64,000 nucleotides of DNA from Rhizobiales bacterium 62-17. GTDB lineage: Bacteria; Pseudomonadota; Alphaproteobacteria; Rhizobiales; Beijerinckiaceae. The DNA is taken from assembly GCA_001898965.1 (NCBI GenBank), contig MKVW01000004.1:475307-539306 (forward strand), given 5' to 3'. Positions 8,134-16,866 of this stretch are shown here, piece after piece (within the stretch, counting starts at the first letter, position 1; each line of letters starts with the position of its first letter). The notes beneath the pieces were generated by a model. That model did not search any database and had not been told where the DNA came from. It saw only the letters and a list, made by a program, of their open reading frames with translations. A program made the translations under genes and the position numbers.

Positions 8134-8949
8134 CTAACGCCCCGGCAGCACCAGCACCTTCGTGCGGATCGGCAGCATCGCCCGGCTCAGCACGACGGTG
8201 GGTGTTTGCGAAAACTCGACGGGATATTGCTCGCGCGCCAGATCGAGAAAGCGGCTTAGAGTCGACTGGCTGAAGTAGTGCATCGGAATGACGAGTTGCG
8301 GCGCGATCTGCTGCACCACTTTGAACATCTGCGGCGTCGACAGCGTATAGCTGCCATCCACCGGCACCAAAGCCACGTCGACGCGGCCGATCTGTTTGAT
8401 GTGCTCGTCGGTCAATTCGTGATGCAGGTGGCCGAGATGAGCGACGCAAATCTGCGTGGCTTCGAAGACGAAAATGGAATTGCCGGCGACATCGGTGCCG
8501 CCCTGCCAATCGCGGATGTTGGTGACGATGTTGCGGATACGCATGTCGCCGATGGTGACGTCATGCGACGCCGGACCGCCTTCCGGATTCCAGCCGCGCA
8601 GAACCGTGCGGATGCCAGGATCGGGACGATTGGTGTAGTGGGTCGAATGCGCGCGGTTCATTGTCACCACATTCGGCACCAGCGACGGCTTGACGTAGTC
8701 ATTGTAGTCGGTGGCGACCGTGAGACCCGCCGGCGTTTCCATGAGGAAGGTGGCATGGCCGACAAAGGTCAGCGCCAGTTCGTCCGCATTGACGACCGCC
8801 GGAATGATCCGCGCCGGCCCTTGCGACACCAGCCTCGGACAGCCTTCCGCCTGCGGTTCATTCGGCGTCTGCGCGAAGGCCGCAGGCACCAGCCACATCA
8901 TCGCCAGCGCGATCGCGCCCCAAAAGCCGACACGCCCCACCATTTCCAT
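8134..8949 (-). CDS. Secreted MBL-fold metallo-hydrolase (UlaG-like)
   Basis: A 271-residue protein with a cleavable signal peptide (ending near VPAAFAQT) and a metallo-beta-lactamase-like fold: [11 protein letters not shown] at residues 63-73, a later [10 protein letters not shown] and a C-terminal PMHYF. The canonical H-x-H-x-D-H motif is replaced by [10 protein letters not shown], so the first metal site must differ or be weaker. The predicted location is the periplasm. It is transcribed towards folE and is divergent from hisI, with 47 bases separating the two starts. The substrate is unknown; lactonase or phosphodiesterase roles are possible from the fold but not shown. Confidence 0.85.
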   Translation of the reverse strand: MEMVGRVGFWGAIALAMMWLVPAAFAQTPNEPQAEGCPRLVSQGPARIIPAVVNADELALTFVGHATFLMETPAGLTVATDYNDYVKPSLVPNVVTMNRAHSTHYTNRPDPGIRTVLRGWNPEGGPASHDVTIGDMRIRNIVTNIRDWQGGTDVAGNSIFVFEATQICVAHLGHLHHELTDEHIKQIGRVDVALVPVDGSYTLSTPQMFKVVQQIAPQLVIPMHYFSQSTLSRFLDLAREQYPVEFSQTPTVVLSRAMLPIRTKVLVLPGR

Positions 8950-8996
8950 CCAGCCGTCCCCCCATGTTAGAAGCCGCGACGCACACAGAGGCCATC

Positions 8997-9386
8997 ATGA
9001 CCGAACGCCCATCCAAACACGACATCGAAGAAGGCACAGCCTTCACACCGAAATTTGATCGCGACGGTCTCATCACCTGCGTGACCACGGAAGCGCGGAC
9101 CGGCGAAATCCTGATGGTGGCGTGGATGAATGCCGAAGCCCTGCGGCTGACGCTCGAGACCTCCATCGCCCATTACTGGTCGCGTTCGCGCCAAAGCCTG
9201 TGGCGCAAGGGCGATACGTCAGGCCAGGTGCAGACCGTGGTTGAAATGCGCACCGATTGCGACCAGGACACCATTCTCCTCAAGGTTGAAGTCGGCGGCG
9301 ATGGCCACGCCTGCCACACCGGCCGCCACTCCTGCTTCTATCGCAAAGTGCTCCCCGGCACGGACATGCGACTGGAATTTACCTAA
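8997..9386 (+). CDS. hisI: Phosphoribosyl-AMP cyclohydrolase
   Basis: A 129-residue zinc enzyme opening the adenine ring of PR-AMP in histidine synthesis. Motifs are complete: DCDQD at 87-91 (metal-binding acids with C88), and [12 protein letters not shown] giving C106 and C113. The length is that of the stand-alone HisI form, without the HisE domain. Start ATG 8997 has a GAGG site upstream; an earlier in-frame ATG at 8964 lies in the promoter region shared with the divergent MBL gene. Its occurrence away from other his genes is normal for this group. Confidence 0.97.
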   Translation: MTERPSKHDIEEGTAFTPKFDRDGLITCVTTEARTGEILMVAWMNAEALRLTLETSIAHYWSRSRQSLWRKGDTSGQVQTVVEMRTDCDQDTILLKVEVGGDGHACHTGRHSCFYRKVLPGTDMRLEFT

Positions 9387-9524
9387 AGACATCATATTTG
9401 AGCGGTTCACGGCCTATTCACCGCGTCCATTAAACTTTTAGCCGAACTTTCGCCTTATGGTGCCGGTTTGGCTAAAGGGGCAAAGCCCGTTTTGTCGGGC
9501 GACTGAAACAGCGAAGTTCGTGTC

Positions 9525-10514
9525 ATGCGCCTGTTCGGTTCCATCATCCCAATGAAAAACGCCGACGAGAGCGGCCCCACTCCAGTTGTGCCTGCGGTGA
9601 CGGTCAAACCGCGCCGTAAGATCGGCTTGGCGCTCGGCGCCGGTGGAGCCCGTGGCTGGTCGCATATCGGCGTCCTCCAGGAACTGGAGGCCAATGGCCT
9701 GAAACCGGACGTGATCGCTGGCGCCTCCATCGGCGCGGTGGCCGGCGGCTGCTGGGCCGGCGGCCGGCTGGCCGAACTGGAGGAATTCGCCCGCTCGCTG
9801 ACCAAGCGGCGAGTGTTCAGCCTGCTCGACGTCTCCCTCTCCGGCGCCGGCCTCATCGCCGGCAATCGCCTGCGCGCCCGGCTCGAAGCCGCGCTCGGCG
9901 AGACCAAGATCGAGGATCTGCCGCTCAAATTCCTCGCCGTCGCCACCGAAATGGGCACCGGCCATGAAATCTGGCTGCAACACGGCCCATTGGTCGAAGC
10001 CATGCGGGCGTCCTATGCCCTGCCTGGCATTTTCGAACCGGTTTCGATCAACGGCCGGTGGCTGTTCGACGGTGCCCTAGTCAATCCGGTGCCGGTCACG
10101 GCCTGCCGAGCGCTCGGCGCCGATTTCGTCATCGCGGTCAATCTTGTCGCCGACACCCGCCTGCGCCCGACGGTGATCCGCGACGATGACTTCGTCGAAG
10201 AAGCCGCAGCCGAAGCCTCTCCCATGCCGGCCCGCAAGCGCTATGGCCTCTTCCGCCGCCAGTTCGATCGCAACGCCACCGGCGCGCCCGGCCTCGCCAC
10301 CGCCATGGTCGAAGCCTTCAACATCACCCAGGACCGCATCGCCCGCGCCCGCCTGGCCGGCGATCCCCCCGATGCCAGCATCGGCGCCAAGCTCGGCCGC
10401 ATCGGCTTCTTCGACTTCCACCGCGCCGATGAAATGATCGCGCTCGGTCGCGAAGCCACCCGCAAGGCCCTGCCGGAAATCCGCGAAGAAATGGAAATGC
10501 GCGCGCCGGTGTGA
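9525..10514 (+). CDS. Patatin-like phospholipase family protein
   Basis: A 329-residue serine hydrolase of the patatin family (bacterial RssA/YlbK type). The oxyanion loop GAGGARG is at 38-44, the nucleophile elbow GASIG at 66-70 (S68), and the catalytic aspartate in DGALVNPVPV (D182). The first 30 residues are a variable leader without a clear signal peptide, so it is probably cytoplasmic. Its position after hisI is conserved in Hyphomicrobiales. It likely cleaves acyl esters of lipids; the physiological substrate is unknown. The final 100 residues are helical and family-specific. Confidence 0.92.
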   Translation: MRLFGSIIPMKNADESGPTPVVPAVTVKPRRKIGLALGAGGARGWSHIGVLQELEANGLKPDVIAGASIGAVAGGCWAGGRLAELEEFARSLTKRRVFSLLDVSLSGAGLIAGNRLRARLEAALGETKIEDLPLKFLAVATEMGTGHEIWLQHGPLVEAMRASYALPGIFEPVSINGRWLFDGALVNPVPVTACRALGADFVIAVNLVADTRLRPTVIRDDDFVEEAAAEASPMPARKRYGLFRRQFDRNATGAPGLATAMVEAFNITQDRIARARLAGDPPDASIGAKLGRIGFFDFHRADEMIALGREATRKALPEIREEMEMRAPV

Positions 10515-10593
10515 AGCATTCTTGCCCGCCCAGCTTGACCCATCAAAGCCAATGCAGCGAAAGTCCGCTTTCGCGCGCGAAATGGAGTGGCGG

Positions 10594-11577
10594 GTGAAAG
10601 ACAAAGCCAAGGCACCGGGGCAAGCCGCTGTGCATACCCGTATCAAGACACCCAAGAACGCGCCGAAGCGGCTGAAGCCGCATCAATTGGAAATCTTCAG
10701 CGCCATCGCCTCGACGGGCAGCATCACTGGTGCTGCTAAATTCCTCAACATTTCGCAGCCTGGGGTGAGCCGCAGCCTTGCCGATTTTGAGCGCGAGATC
10801 GGCTTCACTTTGTTCGTGCGCGACAAGAAGCGCCTGTTCATCACACCGGAAGGTTCGGCCTTTCACGAAGAACTGAGCCGCAGTTTCACCGGCCTGGAAC
10901 GCCTCGCCAAAGCCGCGGAAGAAATCCGCCAGATGCGGCGCGGCCATATCCGCATCATGACCATGCCGGCGCTCTGTTATGGCGCGGTTCCCAAGGCCAT
11001 CAAAAGCTTCCTCGACCGTCACGATTCCCTGAGCCTCAATTTCGAGGCGCAGAATTCGCAACGGGTAATTGAAAGCGTCGCCAGCCAATATGCCGACATA
11101 GGCATCGCGCAGGTGCCCGCCTCCTATCCGGGCGTCGCCATTCATTCCTCGTTCCGTTCCGATGCGGTCTGCGTGATGCCGCCTGGCCATCCTCTGTGCG
11201 CCCGCAAGATCATTCGCCCGTCCGACTTGCAGGAGCATCCGCTGATCGCTTTGCCGCCCAGCAGTATGGCCGGGCAACAGCTCAATCACATTCTGCGCGA
11301 AGCTGGCCTCAATATCGTGCCACGTGTCGAAACGCTCACCTCATTCGCCGCTTGCGCGATGGTCGTTGAAGGGCTCGGCGTCGCCGTCGTGGATCCCTTC
11401 ACGTCGGCCGCCTTCACACGCGGTCAACTCGAACAGCGCCCCTTCCGCCCCATCGTCAATTTCGGCTTCCGCCTGCTCTATCCGGAACACCGGATCATCT
11501 CCAATGCCGCCCACGCTTTGATGGAGCATTTGGCGAAGGCATTGTCGGCGGATGCCCGTGTGGCTGGTCGAAGCTGA
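10594..11577 (+). CDS. LysR family transcriptional regulator
   Basis: A LysR-type regulator of about 327 residues. The helix-turn-helix is in LKPHQLEIFSAIASTGSITGAAKFLNISQPGVSRSL (broken here by no gap; residues about 27-62), followed by a substrate-binding domain with the usual VVEGLGVAVVDPF motif. The start is uncertain. GTG 10594 has GGAG six bases upstream, while ATGs at 10552 and 10582 lack good sites and would add an Arg/Lys-rich leader. It stands 169 bases before the acyl-CoA operon on the same strand and is the obvious candidate to control that operon in response to an organic acid or CoA ester. Confidence 0.9.
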   Translation: MKDKAKAPGQAAVHTRIKTPKNAPKRLKPHQLEIFSAIASTGSITGAAKFLNISQPGVSRSLADFEREIGFTLFVRDKKRLFITPEGSAFHEELSRSFTGLERLAKAAEEIRQMRRGHIRIMTMPALCYGAVPKAIKSFLDRHDSLSLNFEAQNSQRVIESVASQYADIGIAQVPASYPGVAIHSSFRSDAVCVMPPGHPLCARKIIRPSDLQEHPLIALPPSSMAGQQLNHILREAGLNIVPRVETLTSFAACAMVVEGLGVAVVDPFTSAAFTRGQLEQRPFRPIVNFGFRLLYPEHRIISNAAHALMEHLAKALSADARVAGRS

Positions 11578-11746
11578 CGGCCGTCTTTTCCGGCAAGATG
11601 GGTTCCATACCGTCCAGGCATGACGTTCGGAAGGAATAATATTTCGCCGCATCACGCCCCGCGCCCTATCATTGTGTCGACATGAGGCTGCCGCCATTCT
11701 TGCGCCGGCAGCAATCTGAAACGGCCGATGCGAGCGAGGCGAGGGA

Positions 11747-12484
11747 ATGTCGATTCTATTGGACAAGCGCGCCAACGGCGTCGCTTGGGTGACGATCAAC
11801 CGACCACAAGTGCTCAATGCCTTGGATATACCCGCCAAGGAACGTCTCGGCGAAATCTGGCAGGAAATCGCCGATGACGAGCAGGTGCGCGTCGCCGTGC
11901 TCACCGGCGCGGGCGAGAAAGCCTTCTGCGCCGGTTCGGACATCAAGGAAATCAATCGCACCGGGCGCATGGTCTCGACCGAAACCCTCATGCGCGCCAT
12001 TCCCAGCGTCGGCGTCCCCCTGTTCAAGCCCGTCATCGCCGCCATGCATGGCTATTGCATCGGCATGGGTATGACCCTGGCCCTGCATTGCGATTTACGG
12101 CTCGCCGCGACCAATGCCGTGATCGGTTATCCCGAAGTCAAACACGGCATGATTTCCGGCGTGAGCGCGATGCGCCTGCCGCAGCTCATCCCCAATGCCT
12201 TCGCCATGGAAATGATGCTGATGGCTCGCAACATCTCCGCCGAGGAAGGCAAACGCATCGGCCTCATCAACGCCGTGGTCGAGGACGTGCAGGGTGAAGC
12301 CGATAAATGGACTTCCACGATCGCCAGCTATTCGCCGGCCGCGGTGCAGGCCACCAAACGCCTTGCCATTTTCCCGCGACGCATAAGCGAAACGGAGAAT
12401 ACTGAGATCGCGGCAGCACGCACCTGGATCGAAACCAAGGACGACTACAAGGACGGCGCCGCCGCGTTCGAACAGAAGGCTTGA
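11747..12484 (+). CDS. Enoyl-CoA hydratase/isomerase family protein (crotonase fold)
   Basis: A 245-residue crotonase-fold enzyme, first gene of a four-gene operon. The oxyanion-hole segments are seen in FCAGSDIKE (60-68) and HGYCIGMGMTLALHCD. In the classical hydratase two glutamates act; here the first is replaced by T110 (in GMGMTLALHCD), while the second is kept as E130 (in GYPEVKHG). This favours an isomerase, hydrolase, lyase or dehalogenase-type reaction over simple hydration. The start ATG follows GAGGCGAGGGA. It probably acts on the CoA ester made by the ligase two genes downstream. Confidence 0.9.
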   Translation: MSILLDKRANGVAWVTINRPQVLNALDIPAKERLGEIWQEIADDEQVRVAVLTGAGEKAFCAGSDIKEINRTGRMVSTETLMRAIPSVGVPLFKPVIAAMHGYCIGMGMTLALHCDLRLAATNAVIGYPEVKHGMISGVSAMRLPQLIPNAFAMEMMLMARNISAEEGKRIGLINAVVEDVQGEADKWTSTIASYSPAAVQATKRLAIFPRRISETENTEIAAARTWIETKDDYKDGAAAFEQKA

Positions 12485-12540
12485 TCGCCTCGTCGTTGCA
12501 TCCGATGGAGCGGCCCGCGCCGCAGAAAGCTGAGACCACC

Positions 12541-13578
12541 ATGCCCTTGATGAAAGCCGTCACGTTTCGCGATTTCGGCGGCCCTGAGATGCTGCAGGCC
12601 ACCGAAGTGCAGCGCCCCGAACCCGGCCCCAGCGACGTTCTGGTGAAAATTCACGCCGCCGGCATCTGCTATCATGACGTGCTGTCGCGCGCCGGAAAGA
12701 TTCCGCGCGACAAGCCCGGCCAGATTCTCGGTCACGAAATCGCCGGCGAGATCGCCGCCGTCGGTTCCGACGTTTCGCCCGACCGCATCGGCGAACGCGT
12801 CGTCATCTATCAGCGCCTGTCCTGCGGCACCTGCCGCTATTGCCTGGGCGGCCGCCACGATCTGTGTCGCAACAGCCGCGTGCTCGGCGAGAATGGCGGA
12901 GGCGGCTATGCGGAATTCACCTGCGTGCCGGCCCGTAATACAATCGCCATTCCCGATGGCCTCGACATGACCACGGCCGCCCTCGCCGTCTGCCCGATCG
13001 GCACCTGCGTGCGCGCCACCCTGGGCGTCGCCGAGGCCGGCCCTGGCGATAAAGTGCTGATCACCGGCGCTGGCGGCGGCTTGGGATTGCACCAGATTCA
13101 AGTCGCCAAGAGCGTCAAGGCGCATGTCATCGCGGTGACGAGTTCGGAAGAGAAAGTCGACATCATCAAGCAGGCTGGCGCCGATGAAGTCATCATCAGT
13201 CCCGATCTGAAATTCAGCAAGGAGGTGTGGCGGCTGACCGAAAAGCAAGGCGTCGATATCGTTCTTGAGAATGTCGTCACTGGAACGTTCGGCGAAAGCC
13301 TGCGATCGACAGCGCAGAACGCCATCGTCGTGGTTCTGGGCAATATCGGCACGCAACCCGTTGCCGTCGATCCGGGCCTGGTGATCGTACGGCGTATCCG
13401 GATCGCCGGCTCGGGCAATGCCACCTATGCCGACGTGCATCGCGCCTTGCACCTGCTTTCGATCGGCGCGGTCAAACCGTTCATCGGCCAGGTTCTCCGT
13501 TTCCCGGAAGTCGGCCAAGGCCATGCGCTGATGGAACAGAAAGCCGTCGTCGGCCGTGTCGTTCTGAACGGTTGGTAA
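12541..13578 (+). CDS. Zinc-dependent alcohol dehydrogenase family protein (MDR)
   Basis: A 345-residue medium-chain dehydrogenase/reductase. Catalytic zinc ligands are C43 (AGICYHD) and H65 (GHEIAGE); the structural zinc site is C95, C98, C101 and C109 (CGTCRYC...LC). The nucleotide-binding motif is TGAGGGLG. The family includes acryloyl-CoA reductase-like and aryl-alcohol dehydrogenase members. ATG 12541 is chosen; the frame is open back to a TTG overlapping the previous stop, but that leader has no family resemblance. It lies between the crotonase and the AMP-dependent ligase, so a substrate that is a CoA ester or its aldehyde or alcohol is likely. Confidence 0.92.
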   Translation: MPLMKAVTFRDFGGPEMLQATEVQRPEPGPSDVLVKIHAAGICYHDVLSRAGKIPRDKPGQILGHEIAGEIAAVGSDVSPDRIGERVVIYQRLSCGTCRYCLGGRHDLCRNSRVLGENGGGGYAEFTCVPARNTIAIPDGLDMTTAALAVCPIGTCVRATLGVAEAGPGDKVLITGAGGGLGLHQIQVAKSVKAHVIAVTSSEEKVDIIKQAGADEVIISPDLKFSKEVWRLTEKQGVDIVLENVVTGTFGESLRSTAQNAIVVVLGNIGTQPVAVDPGLVIVRRIRIAGSGNATYADVHRALHLLSIGAVKPFIGQVLRFPEVGQGHALMEQKAVVGRVVLNGW

Positions 13579-13579
13579 C

Positions 13580-15088
13580 ATGCATATCGGCACGAAATGG
13601 GCGCAGCTCGCCCGGCGCCATGCGGACAAAACCGCCATCATCGACGATGCCGGACATTGGTCGTACCTGCAGTTCGGGTCGAGGATCAATCGTCTCGGAA
13701 ACGCCTTGCTGGGGCTCGGTCTCGTCACCGGCGACCGGGTCGCGCTGCTGGCGCCCGACATCCGCGAATATCTCGAAGCCGACTATGGCATGATGGCGGC
13801 GGGCCTCGTCCGCGTACCCCTCGATCCCCGCCTCACCCGCAACGAGCTGATCGCCCTCATGCGACATGCGGGCGTGCGGGCCGTGGTGTCTCATGCCTCC
13901 TTTGCCGAAAAGATCGCGGGCCTCAGCGCCGAGATCGAAAGCTTGGGGGCGATCATCACGATCGGCGGCAGCCGCGACGGAACCCTTGACTACGAAACAC
14001 TTCTGGCCGCCGCATCGGACGGCGCACTGCCCGAAGGCGACGAGAACGATCTCGCCGCGCTGAATTTCAGCGGCGGCACCACGGGTGCGCCGAAAGCGAC
14101 GATGATCCGCCATCGCAACTTGATGGCCGTGACGCAGAATACGATTCAGGGTTTCGAGATCGATCCGGAAGCGATCTTCCTCAACGTGCGTCCGCTCTGG
14201 CCGATCGCGCAAGTTGTCATGATGTCCTATCTCATGGCAGGCGCGACCGTGGTTCTCGGCGGCCGCTTCGATCCGGAGCAGTTCGCCGCGCAGATCGAAC
14301 GCGCAGGCGCGACACGCACCTCGCTCGTTCCCACCCAATTGGTGCGCTTCGTCGAACACGCCAGTCCGAATGATGCCAGGCTCGCCCGATTGCAGGCAAT
14401 TCATGTCGGCGGCTCGCGCATTCCGCCAACGGTTTTCGAGCGGGCGCTTGCGGTTCTCGGCCCGAAAATCGGCGTTCTCTACGGCCTCACCGAAGCGCCT
14501 GTTACCTGCTATCTGAAACCCCGCCAGTTGGCCGGCGATGGACGCCAGCGCCTGAGTGATTCCGTCGGCCAGGAGCTGTTTGGCTATCAGATCAAAATCG
14601 ATGGCGCCGCCGACGATACCGCGCAGTCCGGCGAAGTCCTGATCCGCGGCGGCAATGTCATGGCCGGCTACTGGCAAAACGACATTGCCACCAGCGTGGC
14701 CCTGCAGGACGGCTGGCTGCACACCGGCGACGTCGGCCAGTTCGACGCCGCGGGCAATCTGTTCATCGTTGGTCGCCTGAAGGATGTCATCCGCTCCGGC
14801 AGCAGCACAGTCATCCCCAAGGAGGTCGAGGATGTCATCGGCCAACATCCGGCCGTCAGCGAAGTGGCGGTGTTGGGCCTCGCCGATGTGGAATGGGGCG
14901 AAGCCGTCACCGCCTTCGTCGTTTTGAAGACCGGCCAGTCCGTCTCCGAAATCGATCTGCAGGAGCATTGCCGCGCCCATCTCGCCAGCTACAAGAAGCC
15001 GCGCAAAGTCCATTTCGTCGCCAGCCTGCCCAGGTCCCATTATGGAAAGGTCTTGCAAGCGCAATTGATCGCCGAGGTCTTGGGGTGA
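13580..15088 (+). CDS. AMP-dependent acyl-CoA synthetase/ligase
   Basis: A 502-residue member of the ANL superfamily that activates a carboxylic acid as an acyl-adenylate and then thioester. The P-loop-like motif SGGTTGAPK is at 164-172, YGLTEAP follows in the middle, and the hinge region TGDVGQFDAAGNLFIVGRLKD leads into the C-terminal domain ending in KKPRKVHFV. The catalytic C-terminal lysine is plausibly in SHYGKVLQAQL. It starts two bases after the dehydrogenase stop, and its stop overlaps the next gene by four bases (GTGA), so translation is coupled. It is the entry enzyme of the operon; the acid is unknown. Confidence 0.93.
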   Translation: MHIGTKWAQLARRHADKTAIIDDAGHWSYLQFGSRINRLGNALLGLGLVTGDRVALLAPDIREYLEADYGMMAAGLVRVPLDPRLTRNELIALMRHAGVRAVVSHASFAEKIAGLSAEIESLGAIITIGGSRDGTLDYETLLAAASDGALPEGDENDLAALNFSGGTTGAPKATMIRHRNLMAVTQNTIQGFEIDPEAIFLNVRPLWPIAQVVMMSYLMAGATVVLGGRFDPEQFAAQIERAGATRTSLVPTQLVRFVEHASPNDARLARLQAIHVGGSRIPPTVFERALAVLGPKIGVLYGLTEAPVTCYLKPRQLAGDGRQRLSDSVGQELFGYQIKIDGAADDTAQSGEVLIRGGNVMAGYWQNDIATSVALQDGWLHTGDVGQFDAAGNLFIVGRLKDVIRSGSSTVIPKEVEDVIGQHPAVSEVAVLGLADVEWGEAVTAFVVLKTGQSVSEIDLQEHCRAHLASYKKPRKVHFVASLPRSHYGKVLQAQLIAEVLG

Positions 15089-15582
15089 CAACGCAAGAAG
15101 CCAGCCGCGTTGAAGCACGCTTGCAGCAGCTCCATCGGAAACTGCCACCGCTCCCCGAGCCAGGCGGCCATTACGTGCCAGCGGTGCGCACTGGAAATCT
15201 GATCTTTCTGTCCGGCGCCATCGGCACGGCTTACGAGAATGACCGCTGGCATCTGCCGCTCAAGGGCAAACTCGGATCGGACCTGACGATCGAACAAGGA
15301 CGTGAATCAGCGCGTCTTTGCGTGCTCAACCATCTGGCGGCGCTGCAACCGCTCATCGGCAATCTCGATCGCGTCCAGCGGATCGTGAAGCTCACCGGCT
15401 ATGTGAACGCCGCCCCAGGCTTCACCAAAGCGCCCCTGGTTCTGGATGGCGCCTCGGCGCTTTTGGTCTCAGCCTTCGGACAAGACATCGGCAGCCACGC
15501 GCGCACCGCCGTCTATCAGCACGAGATGAGTTTCAATGCGCCCATCGAGACCGACCTCATCGTCGCCATCGCTCCCGACTGA
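15085..15582 (+). CDS. RidA family protein
   Basis: A 165-residue protein of the RidA/YjgF/UK114 family, members of which hydrolyse reactive enamines or imines or serve pathway-specific roles. It has the usual opening LPPLPEPGGHYVPAVRTGNL and trimer-interface segment FLSGAIG, then RIVKLTGYVNAAPGF and a C-terminal region ending in FNAPIETDLIVAIA. The typical RidA arginine near the C-terminus is not obvious, so it is probably a divergent subfamily. The GTG start overlaps the ligase stop (GTGA) and has GAGG upstream. Last gene of the operon; it converges with the Bug receptor, three bases away. Confidence 0.88.
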   Translation: MTTQEASRVEARLQQLHRKLPPLPEPGGHYVPAVRTGNLIFLSGAIGTAYENDRWHLPLKGKLGSDLTIEQGRESARLCVLNHLAALQPLIGNLDRVQRIVKLTGYVNAAPGFTKAPLVLDGASALLVSAFGQDIGSHARTAVYQHEMSFNAPIETDLIVAIAPD

Positions 15583-15585
15583 CGC

Positions 15586-16560
15586 TTACTGCTTGGCGAT
15601 ATTGCCGACTTTCATGATCTCTTCGTATTTCGTTTGCTCATCGCGCTCGAAATCCTGAAACGCCGCCCCGGTCGCGCCGGAGAATTCCAGTCCCTGCGCG
15701 CCAAACCACTTCAGCGTGTCCGGCGCCTTTCTCACATCTTGAACGGTGGCTTCGATCTTCGCCAAAACATTGGCTGGCAGACCGGCCGGCGCCCAGAGCC
15801 CATACCAGGTGTAGAATTCGAAATTGCCGAAGCCCGCTTCCGCGAAAGTCGGAACATCCGGCGCCAACGGACTGCGCGCCGTCCCGGAAATCGCCAGCGC
15901 CTTGACCTTGCCGCTCTGGGCCAGTGGCAGCGACGTCACCAGCGGATCCAGAAGCCCACTGACATGACCGCCGACCAGATCGTTCAAGACAGGCCCCGTG
16001 CCACGATAGAGCACGACCGGAATATTCAGACCGGCTTTGATCTTGAAAGACTCAGCCGACATATGGCCTGCCGATCCATAGCCCCCGGTCGACAAGTTAT
16101 ATTTGCTCGGATTGGCCTTGGCCCGATCGACGAAATCCTTTACGGACGTCGCCGCGTCCGGATGCACGATAAAGAGCAGCGGCCCCTTCGCGATTAACGC
16201 GATCTGCGTGAAATCCTTCATCGGGTCGAAGTTCGGCTTCTCCATCGCGACGATCGGATTGACCACGAAGGTCGATGCGCTGATCAGCAGGGAATAGCCA
16301 TCGGCTCCCGCTTGGAGAACGGCATTGGCGCCGACGTTTCCCGATGCGCCAGGCCGGTTTTCGACGTAGAAATTCTGACCAAGCTTGTCCGACAGATGTT
16401 GTGCCATCACCCGCGCCACCACATCGACGGCACCGCCAGCGGCAAATGGAACGATCACACGAACCGGCCGGTTGGGATAGTCTTCGGCGCGAACGCTCAT
16501 CAGGGGTAGGCATGCTATCGCGGCTGAGACCACGAGCATTTTGATTTGCCGTCGCATCAT
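15586..16560 (-). CDS. Bug-family (TTT) periplasmic substrate-binding protein
   Basis: A 324-residue receptor with signal peptide (cleaved near MSVRAEDYP) and family motifs RVIVPFAAGGAVDVVAR and ENRPGASGN. It is the second Bug protein in the window and clearly a different paralogue from the one at 778-1737. AAGGGAAAG lies just before the ATG. It converges with the acyl-CoA operon, which may degrade the acid it binds. No TctAB permease is nearby. A dyad (16712-16726) upstream could serve as its operator. Confidence 0.9.
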   Translation of the reverse strand: MMRRQIKMLVVSAAIACLPLMSVRAEDYPNRPVRVIVPFAAGGAVDVVARVMAQHLSDKLGQNFYVENRPGASGNVGANAVLQAGADGYSLLISASTFVVNPIVAMEKPNFDPMKDFTQIALIAKGPLLFIVHPDAATSVKDFVDRAKANPSKYNLSTGGYGSAGHMSAESFKIKAGLNIPVVLYRGTGPVLNDLVGGHVSGLLDPLVTSLPLAQSGKVKALAISGTARSPLAPDVPTFAEAGFGNFEFYTWYGLWAPAGLPANVLAKIEATVQDVRKAPDTLKWFGAQGLEFSGATGAAFQDFERDEQTKYEEIMKVGNIAKQ

Positions 16561-16866
16561 GCTTTCCCTTTTTTCTACGGAAAGTCGCGCATGCGCACGC
16601 CAAGAAGACCCATCAAACGCAACGGTCCTTTAGCGAGAGAAGCGACCTCCGTTCATGCCGATCAGAATGCGAATTAACGCACGGCCGCCAGGGGCGTTGA
16701 AATATCATGATGTATGAAGATCATACCGCTGAAGTATGGATCGCGGAGCTTAGTGCTCACGCACAAGGCAGCAAGCGCGCCGGGCCGCATGTCTGCGGTC
16801 ATTCTGAATACTATATAGTCATGTCGCCGGCAAAGCGAAAGCGGACGCGCTCAGAGGTCCCGCCGA
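16561..16866. other. Intergenic region of 306 bases without a gene
   Basis: This gap lies upstream of the Bug receptor (15586-16560) and downstream of ybaK. I see no convincing ORF and no RNA gene. The only structure noted is the short dyad listed separately, with AT-rich sequence around it, which fits a promoter and operator for the Bug receptor. Confidence 0.6.
16712..16726. promoter_or_regulatory. Candidate operator dyad upstream of Bug receptor
   Basis: Perfect inverted repeat GTATGA-AGA-TCATAC. Its arms (GTAT...ATAC) resemble operators bound by FadR/FCD-type GntR regulators, one of which is encoded at 30996-31724. Position, about 150 bases before the receptor start, is plausible for an operator. 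Function is inference. Confidence 0.35.
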
